From Bacillus_BA fengqiuensis (GTDB taxonomy: Bacteria; Bacillota; Bacilli; Bacillales; Bacillaceae_H): a stretch of 64,000 nt of DNA. Below are positions 32,899 through 40,731 of this stretch, one piece after another (positions within the stretch are counted from its first letter, which is position 1; the number at the start of each line of letters is the position of its first letter). Location of the stretch: NCBI GenBank assembly GCA_030813035.1, contig JAUSTV010000017.1. One strand, given 5' to 3'. The translations under genes and the position numbers were made by a program. The notes below the pieces were generated by a model. The model had not been told where the DNA came from. It did no database searches and was given only the letters and a program-made list of their open reading frames with translations.

Positions 32899-33705
32899 AT
32901 GACCATTGCAAAAGCATTGACAATCGCAGGTTCAGACAGCGGCGGCGGAGCTGGTATTCAGGCGGATTTAAAAACATTTCAAGAGCGCACTGTGTTTGGT
33001 ATGTCAGCCATTACAGCCATCACGGCACAAAATACGACAGGGGTGCAAGGCGTATATCCCCTTCCGTTGGATGCCATCGCAACCCAAATCGATTCGGTTG
33101 TGACAGATTTGCGTCCTTCTGCCATTAAAACAGGGATGTTGTTTAGTGCAGAAATCATTGAGCTTGTTGCCGATAAAATAGCAGAGCATGATTTGAAGAA
33201 TATAGTAGTAGACCCGGTCATGATTGCAAAGGGAGGAGCTTCTCTTTTGCAGCAAAGCGCGGTGAACATGTTGAAGAAAAAGCTGATCCCTTTATGTGAA
33301 GTCATTACACCAAACATCCCGGAAGCGGAAGAACTGACGGGGATGAAGCTTCAAACAATGGAAGACCGGAAGAAGGCAGCGAGCTATCTGTATGATTTAG
33401 GCGCCCGTCATATCGTCATTAAAGGGGGACATTCCGAGACGAATGAACTAATTGATTTACTGTATGACGGAGAAAGGTTTGTAGAGTTTGTACATGAACG
33501 CATTGCCACAAAGCATACGCATGGAACGGGCTGCACGTTTTCAGCTTGTACCGCAGCCGAATTGGCAAAAGGGGTCTCGGTTGTTCAGGCGGTTGAAACG
33601 GCCTCTGAATTTGTTCACGCGGCCATTAAGCATACATTGAATATCGGAAGCGGACATGGCCCTACGAATCATTGGGCTTATCGAAAGCAGGAAGTGATGA
33701 TATGA
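32899..33705 (+). CDS. thiD: Hydroxymethylpyrimidine/phosphomethylpyrimidine kinase ThiD
   Basis: 268 residues, ribokinase fold. ALTIAGSDSGGGAGIQADLKTFQ, VVDPVMIAKGGASLL, ITPNIPEAEELTGM and the anion-hole motif THGTGCTFSACTAAELAKG. It phosphorylates HMP and HMP-P to HMP-PP. Ends overlapping thiE by 4 nt. Confidence 0.94.
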   Translation: MTIAKALTIAGSDSGGGAGIQADLKTFQERTVFGMSAITAITAQNTTGVQGVYPLPLDAIATQIDSVVTDLRPSAIKTGMLFSAEIIELVADKIAEHDLKNIVVDPVMIAKGGASLLQQSAVNMLKKKLIPLCEVITPNIPEAEELTGMKLQTMEDRKKAASYLYDLGARHIVIKGGHSETNELIDLLYDGERFVEFVHERIATKHTHGTGCTFSACTAAELAKGVSVVQAVETASEFVHAAIKHTLNIGSGHGPTNHWAYRKQEVMI

Positions 33706-34358
33706 TGACATTAAGAGAACAGCTGGCTTTATATTTTGTGATGGGAAGTATGAATTGTACTGCGTCTCCCCAATCCATTTTAGAAGAAGCCATTAAAGGC
33801 GGAACGACCATTTTCCAGTTTCGCGAAAAAGGAAATGGAAGTTTGAAGGAAAGCGAAAAAAAGGAGCTTGCTCAAACGTTACAACGTATTTGCAAACAAT
33901 ATGATATACCATTTATTGTGAATGATGATGTGGATTTAGCTGTGGAAATCGGGGCGGATGGAGTTCATATCGGGCAAGAAGATGAGCAAATTAGGCAAGT
34001 CAGACAAAAGATTGGCAATAAAATTTTAGGAGTATCCGTTCATGATGTAAAGGAAGCGAAGCAGGCGGAGCTGCTGGGAGCAGACTACCTGGGGGTTGGT
34101 CCGATTTTTCATACGACGACTAAAGAAGACATTCGTGAAGTGAGCGGTCCATCGGTCATTCGAATGATCCGGTCTCAAGGGATTACTCTTCCTCTTGTTG
34201 GAATTGGTGGAATCAGCGTTGAAAATGCCCATGAAGTAATGACAGCAGGGGCAGATGGGATTGCCGTCATTTCGGCTATTTCATTGCAGGATTCCCCGCA
34301 ACGGTCGGCAAGGCAGTTAAAAACGATTGTGGATACAAATAAAAAGCACGTCATTTGA
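33702..34358 (+). CDS. thiE: Thiamine-phosphate synthase ThiE
   Basis: 218 residues, TIM barrel. TTIFQFREKGNGSL, IPFIVNDDVDLAVEIGADGVHIGQEDE, LGVGPIFHTTTKEDIREVSG, LPLVGIGGISVENA. It joins HMP-PP and thiazole phosphate to thiamine phosphate, the last cluster step. ATG at 33702 with AGGAAG 7 nt before, overlapping thiD. No thiC, thiM or tenA in this window. Confidence 0.94.
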   Translation: MMTLREQLALYFVMGSMNCTASPQSILEEAIKGGTTIFQFREKGNGSLKESEKKELAQTLQRICKQYDIPFIVNDDVDLAVEIGADGVHIGQEDEQIRQVRQKIGNKILGVSVHDVKEAKQAELLGADYLGVGPIFHTTTKEDIREVSGPSVIRMIRSQGITLPLVGIGGISVENAHEVMTAGADGIAVISAISLQDSPQRSARQLKTIVDTNKKHVI

Positions 34359-34375
34359 GCGTAATGCATTAAAGC

Positions 34376-34422
34376 TAAGCGTCATAGAGAATCCAAAACC
34401 AAGGATTTTCTTGACGCTTTTT
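34376..34422 (+). terminator. Terminator of the thi operon
   Basis: AAGCGTCA ... AATCC / GGATT ... TTGACGCTT hairpin followed by TTTTTA. Confidence 0.8.
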
Positions 34423-34649
34423 TATTCGTTCATCCTCTATTCAATAGGTTATAATTGAGTAGCCCTGAAAGAATAATTGTGACTTGATTAAATAAATAGA
34501 AAGAAGTGAACAAGGTATACAGAGGAATGGATTAATTGGTAAGGAACGGTTAAAATAACCATAGCAATATTTTTAAGTTGACTTTTTTTCATATCTCGGT
34601 TAACATCACTATAGCTTTCAATTCCTATAAGAATACTGGGGGTTTAAAA

Positions 34650-35474
34650 ATGAAAAAATTATTTGCACTTATGGCAACTTTATTGGCATTTGCCTTTGTA
34701 TTAACAGCTTGTAATACAAACGGAGGCGAAGAAGCCAAAAATGAAGAGAAAAATGGCGCAGCTACAGAAGATTTATACGCCAAAATTAAAGAAGAAGGCG
34801 TTTTAAAAGTTGGAACAGAAGGTACATACCCTCCGTTCACATTCCATGATGAGTCAGGTAAATTAACAGGATTTGATGTGGAAATTGCAGAAGAAGTGGC
34901 AAAACGTCTTGGTGTGAAGCCGGAATTTATGGAAACACAATGGGATGGTATGTTTGCGGGGTTAGACGCAAAACGTTTTGACATGATTGCGAACCAAGTA
35001 GGGATTAAACCGGAGCGTGAAGAAAAGTATGACTTCTCTGATCCATATATTGCTTCCGCAGCGGTGCTAGTAGTGGGCAAAGATAATAACGAAATTGCCA
35101 AATTCGAAGATTTAAAAGGTAAAAAAGCGGCTCAATCTTTAACGAGCAACTATGGTGAGCTGGCGAAGTCTCACGGGGCTGAGCTTGTAGGGGTTGAAGG
35201 GTTCAACCAGGCGATGGAGTTAATCGCTTCAAAACGAGTGGATGCAACGATCAATGATAAGCTGTCTGTCCTTGATTACAGGAAACAAAAGCCGGATGCA
35301 GCAATTAAAATTGTCGATGAGGCAGAAGATGCGGCGGCAAGCGGGTTAATGTTTAGAAAAGACAGCGGCAAATTAGTGGAAGAAGTAAACAAGGCGTTAA
35401 CAGAAATGAAAGAAGACGGCACATATACGAAAATCTCTGAAAAGTGGTTTGGTGAAGATGTATCTCCTAAATAA
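34650..35474 (+). CDS. tcyA: Cystine-binding lipoprotein TcyA
   Basis: 274 residues. Lipoprotein signal with lipobox LTAC (lipidated Cys about residue 21), then a periplasmic-binding fold of amino-acid type: VGTEGTYPPFTFHDESGKLTG, FDMIANQVGIKPEREEKYDFSDPY and TYTKISEKWFGEDV. It closely matches B. subtilis TcyA. ATG at 34650 behind GGGGG. A TTGACT/TAACAT promoter lies near 34577-34605; AATTCC near 34620 could be half of a CymR site, which is uncertain. Confidence 0.9.
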   Translation: MKKLFALMATLLAFAFVLTACNTNGGEEAKNEEKNGAATEDLYAKIKEEGVLKVGTEGTYPPFTFHDESGKLTGFDVEIAEEVAKRLGVKPEFMETQWDGMFAGLDAKRFDMIANQVGIKPEREEKYDFSDPYIASAAVLVVGKDNNEIAKFEDLKGKKAAQSLTSNYGELAKSHGAELVGVEGFNQAMELIASKRVDATINDKLSVLDYRKQKPDAAIKIVDEAEDAAASGLMFRKDSGKLVEEVNKALTEMKEDGTYTKISEKWFGEDVSPK

Positions 35475-36162
35475 TATTTTTCAGGATCCAGAACATTTAG
35501 AACGTCTCATAATGATTGCAAAGAGTTCCCTTTATCCAATGATAGAGGGAGCTCTTAAGTATACGATTCCATTAACGCTTATTTCATTTGCTTTAGGACT
35601 TATCCTTGCTGTTTTAACGGCACTTGCCCGTTTATCCCATATTAAAGTATTAAACATAATTGCGCGTGTGTATGTCTCTGTTATTCGAGGCACACCATTA
35701 CTTGTGCAATTATTTATTATTTTCTACGGACTGCCTAATCTGGGGCTTACAATTGACCCGTTTCCATCGGCTGTCATTGGATTTTCCCTTAGTATGGGCG
35801 CCTATGCTTCCGAAATTATTCGAGCTGCGATTTTATCGATTCCTAAAGGACAGTGGGAGGCCGCCTATTCGATTGGGATGTCTTATCCTAAAGCATTACA
35901 AAGAGTGGTGCTGCCGCAAGCGGCACGCGTATCCATTCCGCCTTTGTCCAATTCTTTTATCAGCCTTGTAAAAGATACATCACTCGCTTCGCTCATTCTT
36001 GTTACGGAAATGTTCCGAAGAGCACAGGAAATTGCGGCTACCAACTACGAGTTTTTGCTGCTTTATAGTGAGGCGGCATTAATGTATTGGATTATTTGTT
36101 TTCTGCTTTCGGTCGCTCAAGGACGAATTGAAGCGCGTTTAGATCGTTATGTATCCAAATAA
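35458..36162 (+). CDS. tcyB: Cystine ABC transporter permease TcyB
   Basis: 234 residues, His/Glu/Gln/Arg-type permease with about five membrane helices. The EAA loop is in QWEAAYSIGMSYPKALQRVVLPQA. VIRGTPLLVQLFIIFYGLP is conserved in this family. Overlaps the end of tcyA by 17 nt from the ATG at 35458. Forms the channel with TcyC. Confidence 0.92.
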   Translation: MYLLNNIFQDPEHLERLIMIAKSSLYPMIEGALKYTIPLTLISFALGLILAVLTALARLSHIKVLNIIARVYVSVIRGTPLLVQLFIIFYGLPNLGLTIDPFPSAVIGFSLSMGAYASEIIRAAILSIPKGQWEAAYSIGMSYPKALQRVVLPQAARVSIPPLSNSFISLVKDTSLASLILVTEMFRRAQEIAATNYEFLLLYSEAALMYWIICFLLSVAQGRIEARLDRYVSK

Positions 36163-36192
36163 GAGGTATGGCGGAGAAGGAGTTTTAAGACA

Positions 36193-36927
36193 ATGATTAA
36201 AATAAAAGACCTTCATAAATCATTTGATAGCCTACATGTATTGAAAGGCATGGATTTAGAGATAGAAAAGGGAAAGGTTGTTGTATTGATTGGCCCTTCC
36301 GGTTCAGGAAAGACCACCTTTCTACGCTGTTTGAATGTACTGGAAACCCCAACGAGCGGAATGGTAGAGATTGATCAGAAAACATTAAATTTCAACGGAA
36401 AAGTAATGAAGAAAGAAGTGGCAGCTTTTCGTCGGTTAACTGGCATGGTGTTTCAAAACTACAATTTGTTTCCTCACATGACAGCACTGCAAAATGTGAT
36501 GGAAGGCCCTGTCACTGTTAAAGGCATTGAAAGGGAAACGGCGCGTCAAAAAGCGGAGGCCTTATTGGAGAAGGTAGGATTGGGAGACAAGAAAGACTAT
36601 TATCCATTCCAGCTTTCAGGCGGGCAGCAGCAACGCGTAGGGATTGCCAGAGCGATGGCGATGGAACCGAAAGTGATGTTGTTTGATGAGCCGACATCGG
36701 CGCTCGATCCAGAGCTTGTCGGAGAAGTTTTAAAAGCGATGAAAGACTTGGCGCAAGAAGGAATGACAATGGTTGTTGTCACGCATGAAATGAGATTCGC
36801 CAAGGAAGTGGCAGATGAAGTCATCTTTATGGATCAAGGCGTTATCGTGGAACGGGGCAAGCCAGAAGATATCTTTAACCAGCCGAAAGAAGAGCGCACC
36901 CGGAAATTCCTGAATATGATTCAATAA
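36193..36927 (+). CDS. tcyC: Cystine ABC transporter ATPase TcyC
   Basis: 244 residues. Walker A GPSGSGKTTF, Q-loop MVFQNYNLFPHM, signature LSGGQQQRVGIARAMAM, Walker B VMLFDEPTSALDPE, and His switch VVVTHEMRFA. Powers cystine import with TcyAB. ATG behind AAGGAG, 30 nt after tcyB. Last gene of the operon. Confidence 0.94.
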   Translation: MIKIKDLHKSFDSLHVLKGMDLEIEKGKVVVLIGPSGSGKTTFLRCLNVLETPTSGMVEIDQKTLNFNGKVMKKEVAAFRRLTGMVFQNYNLFPHMTALQNVMEGPVTVKGIERETARQKAEALLEKVGLGDKKDYYPFQLSGGQQQRVGIARAMAMEPKVMLFDEPTSALDPELVGEVLKAMKDLAQEGMTMVVVTHEMRFAKEVADEVIFMDQGVIVERGKPEDIFNQPKEERTRKFLNMIQ

Positions 36928-36929
36928 AG

Positions 36930-37110
36930 AAAAGCGGAACGAGCCCGTTTAGTCCCATAGGGAATTGGAGCTCCTGACAAAGAAGCGCTTTTTGCTTCTG
37001 AAGGAAGGAGTGAAATTACCGTAGGGACTGGCTCGTGGAGCTAGACAACAAAAGGATGGAAGCCTAAGAACGCGACGTCAATCTCCACCCTTCATTTTAT
37101 TTAGAGCTTC
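36930..37110. repeat. Structured intergenic repeat-like element after tcyC
   Basis: Contains GCGGAACGAGCCCG and AGTCCCATAGGGAATTGGAG, internal hairpin GAAGCGCTTTTTGCTTC, then GGGACTGGCTCG which pairs back to the first arms. The tail AAGAACGCGACGTC also occurs in repeat A1 (about 1018). It has the look of a bacillar dispersed repeat, but only one full copy is in the window. No ORF. Confidence 0.5.
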
Positions 37111-37182
37111 CCTTTGCTGCCTTTGTTATATGTTCTAATGATCGAGAGATTCAGCAAAACGAAGTGTTCCATGATCAAAGGA

Positions 37183-37211
37183 AACACCTCGGATCAAAGA
37201 CCCGAGGTGTT
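37183..37211 (-). terminator. Terminator of sspB
   Basis: AACACCTCGG ATCAAAGAC CCGAGGTGTT hairpin past the minus-strand stop codon. Confidence 0.8.
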
Positions 37212-37242
37212 ATCGCCATGTTTATGAAGTTGTATGTTTATC

Positions 37243-37461
37243 TTATTTGAAGCTTCCGCCAAGTTGTTGCTCAGCCATTTGTACTAAACGTTTTGTGATT
37301 TCGCCACCAACAGAACCGTTAGCACGAGCTGTTGTGTCTGCACCTAATTGTACACCGAATTCTGATGCAATTTCATATTTCATTTGATCTAAAGCTTGTT
37401 GTACACCAGGAACTAAAAGTTGATTTGACGAATTGCTTCTTGATGATTGATTTTGTTGCAT
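37243..37461 (-). CDS. sspB: Alpha/beta-type small acid-soluble spore protein
   Basis: 72 residues. Gln/Asn/Ser-rich start, then the two conserved SASP blocks: LLVPGVQQALDQMKYEIASEFGV (GPR protease cut site E-FGV) and LGADTTARANGSVGGEITKRLVQMAEQQL. It coats forespore DNA and protects it from UV and heat. ATG behind GAGGAG. Forespore transcription is predicted from a sigma-G promoter 154-183 nt upstream, with a tRNA-like sequence in the leader. sspB rather than another ssp is inferred from the neighbouring yhe genes. Confidence 0.94.
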   Translation of the reverse strand: MQQNQSSRSNSSNQLLVPGVQQALDQMKYEIASEFGVQLGADTTARANGSVGGEITKRLVQMAEQQLGGSFK

Positions 37462-37496
37462 AGTTGATTCATCTCCTCGTTTAGTTGTGGGTAATA

Positions 37497-37567
37497 TGGT
37501 TGGGTTAGCTGGAATTGAACCAGCGTGACGGAAACGTTGAATCCGTTGCCTTCCTTGGCTTAACCCA
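37497..37567 (-). tRNA. tRNA-Gln-like sequence, degenerate, with encoded CCA
   Basis: 71 nt. 7-bp acceptor stem TGGGTTA/TAACCCA, discriminator A, encoded CCA, D-arm GCC-AAGGAA-GGC, anticodon arm ACGGA/TCCGT, T-arm GCTGG-TTCAATT-CCAGC. The body resembles bacillar tRNA-Gln. The usual T8 is missing, the D-loop is short, and the anticodon loop has 9 nt (TTCAACGTT), so no standard anticodon can be assigned. Probably a tRNA relic or mimic. It lies 35 nt before the sspB start on the same strand. Confidence 0.45.
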
Positions 37568-37614
37568 GTATGGGGAGGGAGGTTTGTTGTGCGGCTCCCC
37601 CGCTGTGTTAATAG

Positions 37615-37644
37615 TATTATGGAACGGGAGAAACAAAGATATGC
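37615..37644 (-). promoter_or_regulatory. Sigma-G promoter for sspB
   Basis: On the minus strand GCATA - 18 nt - CATAATA, an exact fit to the sigma-G pattern GNATR-N18-CATNNTA. It predicts a leader of about 147 nt before sspB, unusually long for an ssp gene. Confidence 0.65.
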
Positions 37645-37759
37645 ACTTGTATGGTTGGTAAATAATACTAATGGTTAAACGATATCCGCTGTTTATAATT
37701 TCAACATTTGACATATATTATTCATGTAAAATACCCAATGTTTAAAACGGGGTGAGTAC

Positions 37760-38005
37760 ATGAGTCATATGTGTCCTTTATGTAATGGCTTTCATCAGTT
37801 TCATTACCAATGCTCAAAATGTGGTCACCATATAGAGGAAGTGGGCCGGATCATGGATTACTTCGATGATTACAGCGCTTATATGGAAATCGATCAGCTT
37901 AAGCAAATAGATGGGATTTCTACCACGTTAAGCAGGCATGAATGTGCCCATCTATTTTATTGTCCGATGTGCCATCATGAAGAGGTCAAGCTTATTGAAG
38001 AGTAA
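37760..38005 (+). CDS. Small zinc-ribbon-like protein, unknown function
   Basis: 81 residues behind GGGGTGAG. Cysteine pairs CPLC and CSKCG at the N-terminus and CPMC near the C-terminus, with HEC between, suggest one or two structural zinc sites. No enzyme motif. The acidic middle segment is Asp/Tyr-rich. Ends at a bidirectional terminator shared with msmX. Family not recognised. Confidence 0.8.
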   Translation: MSHMCPLCNGFHQFHYQCSKCGHHIEEVGRIMDYFDDYSAYMEIDQLKQIDGISTTLSRHECAHLFYCPMCHHEEVKLIEE

Positions 38006-38044
38006 ACAAAAAGGAACCCTGCTGAGGGTTCCTTTTTGTTTACT
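38001..38044. terminator. Bidirectional terminator, zinc-ribbon gene / msmX
   Basis: AGTAAACAAAAAGGAACCCT GCTG AGGGTTCCTTTTTGTTTACT between convergent genes. Confidence 0.88.
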
Positions 38045-39149
38045 CTTTTTCAGCTCTAATGCGTCGTTCAGTTTCAGCATCAAAGAAGTGTGCTTTATTC
38101 ATATCCAATGCTAAATCCATTTGCTGATTTGGTTTGACTTCTGTACGAGCATCGACACGTGCTACAAAGTCTTGTCCATTAATTTGGGAGTAAAGCATTG
38201 TTTCAGCACCCATTAATTCTGCTACATCTACTTTAATGGTTACTTTTGTGCCTTTTGATGCTTCAATGAATACCGGCTCATCGTGGAAGTCTTCTGGACG
38301 GACTCCAAGAATAAGCTCTTTATTGACATAACCTTGATCACGTAAAATTTTCATTTTTCCTTCAGGTACCGCCACACTTACTTCACCCATTTGGAAAGAG
38401 CCGTCTTTTAGTGTGCCTTTAAAGAAGTTCATCGCAGGAGAGCCGATGAAACCGCCGACGAATACGTTTTCCGGTTTTTCATATACATCTTTTGGCGAAC
38501 CGACTTGCTGGATGATGCCATCTTTCATAACCACAAGGCGAGTAGCCATTGTCATCGCTTCTGTTTGGTCATGTGTTACATAAATGGTTGTGGTTTGCAA
38601 ACGCTGATGCAGCTTGGCGATTTCAGAGCGCATTTGTACACGAAGCTTTGCATCTAAGTTTGATAACGGCTCATCCATTAAGAATACTTTTGCGTCGCGG
38701 ACGATGGCGCGTCCTAATGCAACACGCTGGCGCTGACCGCCGGAAAGTGCTTTCGGTTTGCGTTCTAAATATTGCTCAAGGCCAAGGATGCGGGCAGCAT
38801 CTTTTACACGGCGGTCAATTTCGTCTTTTGGAAATTTGCGCAGCTTCAATCCGAATGCCATGTTATCATATACGCTCATATGAGGATAGAGGGCATAGTT
38901 TTGGAATACCATCGCGATGTCACGATCTTTAGGAGGTACATCGTTTACGCGTTTGCCATCAATATAGAAATCCCCTTTGGAGATATCTTCAAGACCAGCA
39001 ACCATACGAAGGGTCGTTGACTTACCACAGCCAGATGGACCTACGAATACGATGAACTCTTTATCTTGAATATGAAGGTTAAAGTCTGTAACTGCCGTAA
39101 CATTTTTATCGTAAATTTTATAAATATGTTCTAAACGTAACTCTGCCAT
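38040..39149 (-). CDS. msmX: Multi-sugar ABC transporter ATPase MsmX (UgpC family)
   Basis: 369 residues. Walker A VGPSGCGKSTTLRMVAG, signature LSGGQRQRVALGRAIV, Walker B VFLMDEPLSNLDAKL, then a C-terminal MOI/OB regulatory domain (GVRPEDFHDEP, DVAELMGAETMLYSQ). A shared ATPase serving several sugar permeases elsewhere in the genome; no permease or binding protein is adjacent. ATG behind AAAGGAGG. A cre lies about 20-35 nt upstream. Confidence 0.94.
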   Translation of the reverse strand: MAELRLEHIYKIYDKNVTAVTDFNLHIQDKEFIVFVGPSGCGKSTTLRMVAGLEDISKGDFYIDGKRVNDVPPKDRDIAMVFQNYALYPHMSVYDNMAFGLKLRKFPKDEIDRRVKDAARILGLEQYLERKPKALSGGQRQRVALGRAIVRDAKVFLMDEPLSNLDAKLRVQMRSEIAKLHQRLQTTTIYVTHDQTEAMTMATRLVVMKDGIIQQVGSPKDVYEKPENVFVGGFIGSPAMNFFKGTLKDGSFQMGEVSVAVPEGKMKILRDQGYVNKELILGVRPEDFHDEPVFIEASKGTKVTIKVDVAELMGAETMLYSQINGQDFVARVDARTEVKPNQQMDLALDMNKAHFFDAETERRIRAEKE

Positions 39150-39169
39150 TTTATGTTGCCTCCTTTTAG

Positions 39170-39183
39170 TGAAAACGGTTTCT
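39170..39183 (-). promoter_or_regulatory. cre (CcpA) site upstream of msmX
   Basis: TGAAAACGGTTTCT fits the cre consensus TGWAANCGNTNWCA except for its last base. Confidence 0.65.
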
Positions 39184-39239
39184 CTATTGACTACAGTTTA
39201 AAGTGTTTTGCCTATTGGGTAAATGGACGAAGTGCACAA

Positions 39240-39287
39240 AAAAAAGAAAGGGCTTTCATGCATGTTGCCGAAATCCCTTTCTTTTCG
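39240..39287 (-). terminator. Terminator of the YxkF-like gene
   Basis: On the minus strand, GAAAAGAAAGGGATTTC ... GAAAGCCCTTTC followed by a T tract. Confidence 0.75.
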
Positions 39288-40178
39288 TTATTCTTCTTTA
39301 GCTAAGATAGCTAGGTACGCAGTGACAGCCCCTTGAAAATTCTTGATGTCAATTCCCGTTTTTTCAATGAATTTTTCAATGCGGTATTGTAAGCTGTTGC
39401 GATGCATATAAAGCTTTTTAGAAGTGAGAGAAACATTCAAATTACATTCCAGATACGTCCTGATCGTCTTAAGCAGCTCTTTGTCTTGGATTACTTCATG
39501 AAGGGCATGTTGCAGCTCTTCTTTTAACGAGTCTGGTGTGTAGGAAAGAAGCAAGTAGGCGAAAACGCCTGTCAATCGAATCGTTCTTTGTTGATGAAGG
39601 ACCGGTTTGCATAGTTTGAACCATTGCTTTTCCAAATGAAATTGATGTCCCGGCTTCATAGGTAAACGGTGAACTTGTCCCTCAAAAAACTGCATATTAG
39701 CTCCAAAATCGCTGGTCAGAACATCGATGACGGCATCTAGGTTGTAATCTGGAAAAATCATATGGTTGAACTTTTCGATAATAACCCCATTTTGATTATT
39801 CTCCCAAATGATGACGACATTTGAATGATAAAGGCCCTTCAGTGCTTCTTCAAATTCATATTTATCTTGTATCGGATGGGCGATTGAAAAATGAATGAAC
39901 TGGATGCAAATGTCCTGTTCTTCCTGCAATATTTGATCCGGATGTTGAAACAGCAAGTTGTACCAATAGGCTTTTTCAGGGGGAAGATGGGTTTGTTCGG
40001 AGTCATAGGGTGTTAGGAAAATCGATAGAAGCTCCGAATCTTTGGTAGAAAGAACGCTTTTATTAATTCCAATGTAGCTGCTGTCTTCTATTTGAAACCA
40101 TGCCATATTATGCTCATCGCGGGGGATAGGCGAAAGAATGGCATGCTCACCATAATATGCTTTTAAACGGTCAATCAT
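39288..40178 (-). CDS. yxkF: PucR/CdaR-type helix-turn-helix regulator (YxkF-like)
   Basis: 296 residues. The C-terminal HTH_30 domain reads LLKTIRTYLECNLNVSLTSKKLYMHRNSLQYRIEKFIEKTGIDI, typical of PucR/CdaR regulators. The N-terminal two thirds has no recognisable sensor motif. Next to msmX in the same orientation, as yxkF is in B. subtilis, suggesting a role in sugar uptake control. ATG behind GGAGAG. Confidence 0.85.
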   Translation of the reverse strand: MIDRLKAYYGEHAILSPIPRDEHNMAWFQIEDSSYIGINKSVLSTKDSELLSIFLTPYDSEQTHLPPEKAYWYNLLFQHPDQILQEEQDICIQFIHFSIAHPIQDKYEFEEALKGLYHSNVVIIWENNQNGVIIEKFNHMIFPDYNLDAVIDVLTSDFGANMQFFEGQVHRLPMKPGHQFHLEKQWFKLCKPVLHQQRTIRLTGVFAYLLLSYTPDSLKEELQHALHEVIQDKELLKTIRTYLECNLNVSLTSKKLYMHRNSLQYRIEKFIEKTGIDIKNFQGAVTAYLAILAKEE

Positions 40179-40225
40179 TTCAAAATCTCTCCACTCGAAA
40201 AATGTTAATGACTATTTTACCACAC

Positions 40226-40275
40226 ATAAATGATTTAAGATGGGAAAAAGAACGTCCCATCTTAAATCATTTATG
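40226..40275. terminator. Large palindromic hairpin between yheE and yxkF
   Basis: CATAAATGATTTAAGATGGGA / TCCCATCTTAAATCATTTATG around AAAAGAACG. It directly abuts repeat B5. Confidence 0.75.
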
Positions 40276-40420
40276 AGGGAGATGACTCAAAAAGCATACT
40301 TTTTGAGTCATTCCCCTGAAAGGGCCCATCGCGGAAATCCAGTAAAATTACACATTCAGCGAAAGGGCCCTTCAGTGAAAAATAATTCTTGTATTATATC
40401 GGATCTTAAGGGACAGCCCC
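40276..40420 (-). repeat. Family B two-hairpin repeat, copy B5 (inverted)
   Basis: Read on the minus strand: GGGGCTGTCCCTTAAG start, TTTTTCACTGAAGGGCCC hairpin 1 arm with a GGGCCC complement, then hairpin 2 AATGACTCAAAAAGTATG / ACTTTTTGAGTCAT-type stem. It follows yheE, in the orientation of yheE transcription. Confidence 0.8.
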
Positions 40421-40477
40421 TATAAAAGTCTGTATATGTTCATAATAAATACGCTCAGTTTTTTTTGAAATCATTTT

Positions 40478-40687
40478 TCATTCATAAACATGGAACAACA
40501 TTAGTTCGTGAATTTGTGAAGAGATGTCATGAATACTTGAAGCGGGGGGAGAATGGTCTACCCATTCAATTTGTCCGTCCTGATGATAGACGGCATGGTA
40601 AAGCTGACCTTGGTAATAAAAAGAGAGTGACCAGCCCGGCAAACGGTCATGTTCATATAAAGGGCGATACTGAAAATGTGAGAGCAT
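40478..40687 (-). CDS. yheE: YheE family protein (DUF5342-like)
   Basis: 69 residues: FQYRPLYEHDRLPGWSLSFYYQGQLYHAVYHQDGQIEW, then a helical end HELMLFHVYE. Matches small Bacillus YheE proteins located beside yheD/yheC. ATG behind GAGG. Role unknown. Last gene of the ATP-grasp operon, 44 nt after it. Confidence 0.82.
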   Translation of the reverse strand: MLSHFQYRPLYEHDRLPGWSLSFYYQGQLYHAVYHQDGQIEWVDHSPPASSIHDISSQIHELMLFHVYE

Positions 40688-40731
40688 GTAATATTCCTCA
40701 TTCCTTGTGATTGAATTTTCTGTTTTTTTTA

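Noticed and set aside
40240..40710. Plus-strand ORFs opposite repeat B5 and yheE
   Set aside because: They are shadows of the inverted repeat and of the well-supported minus-strand yheE gene.
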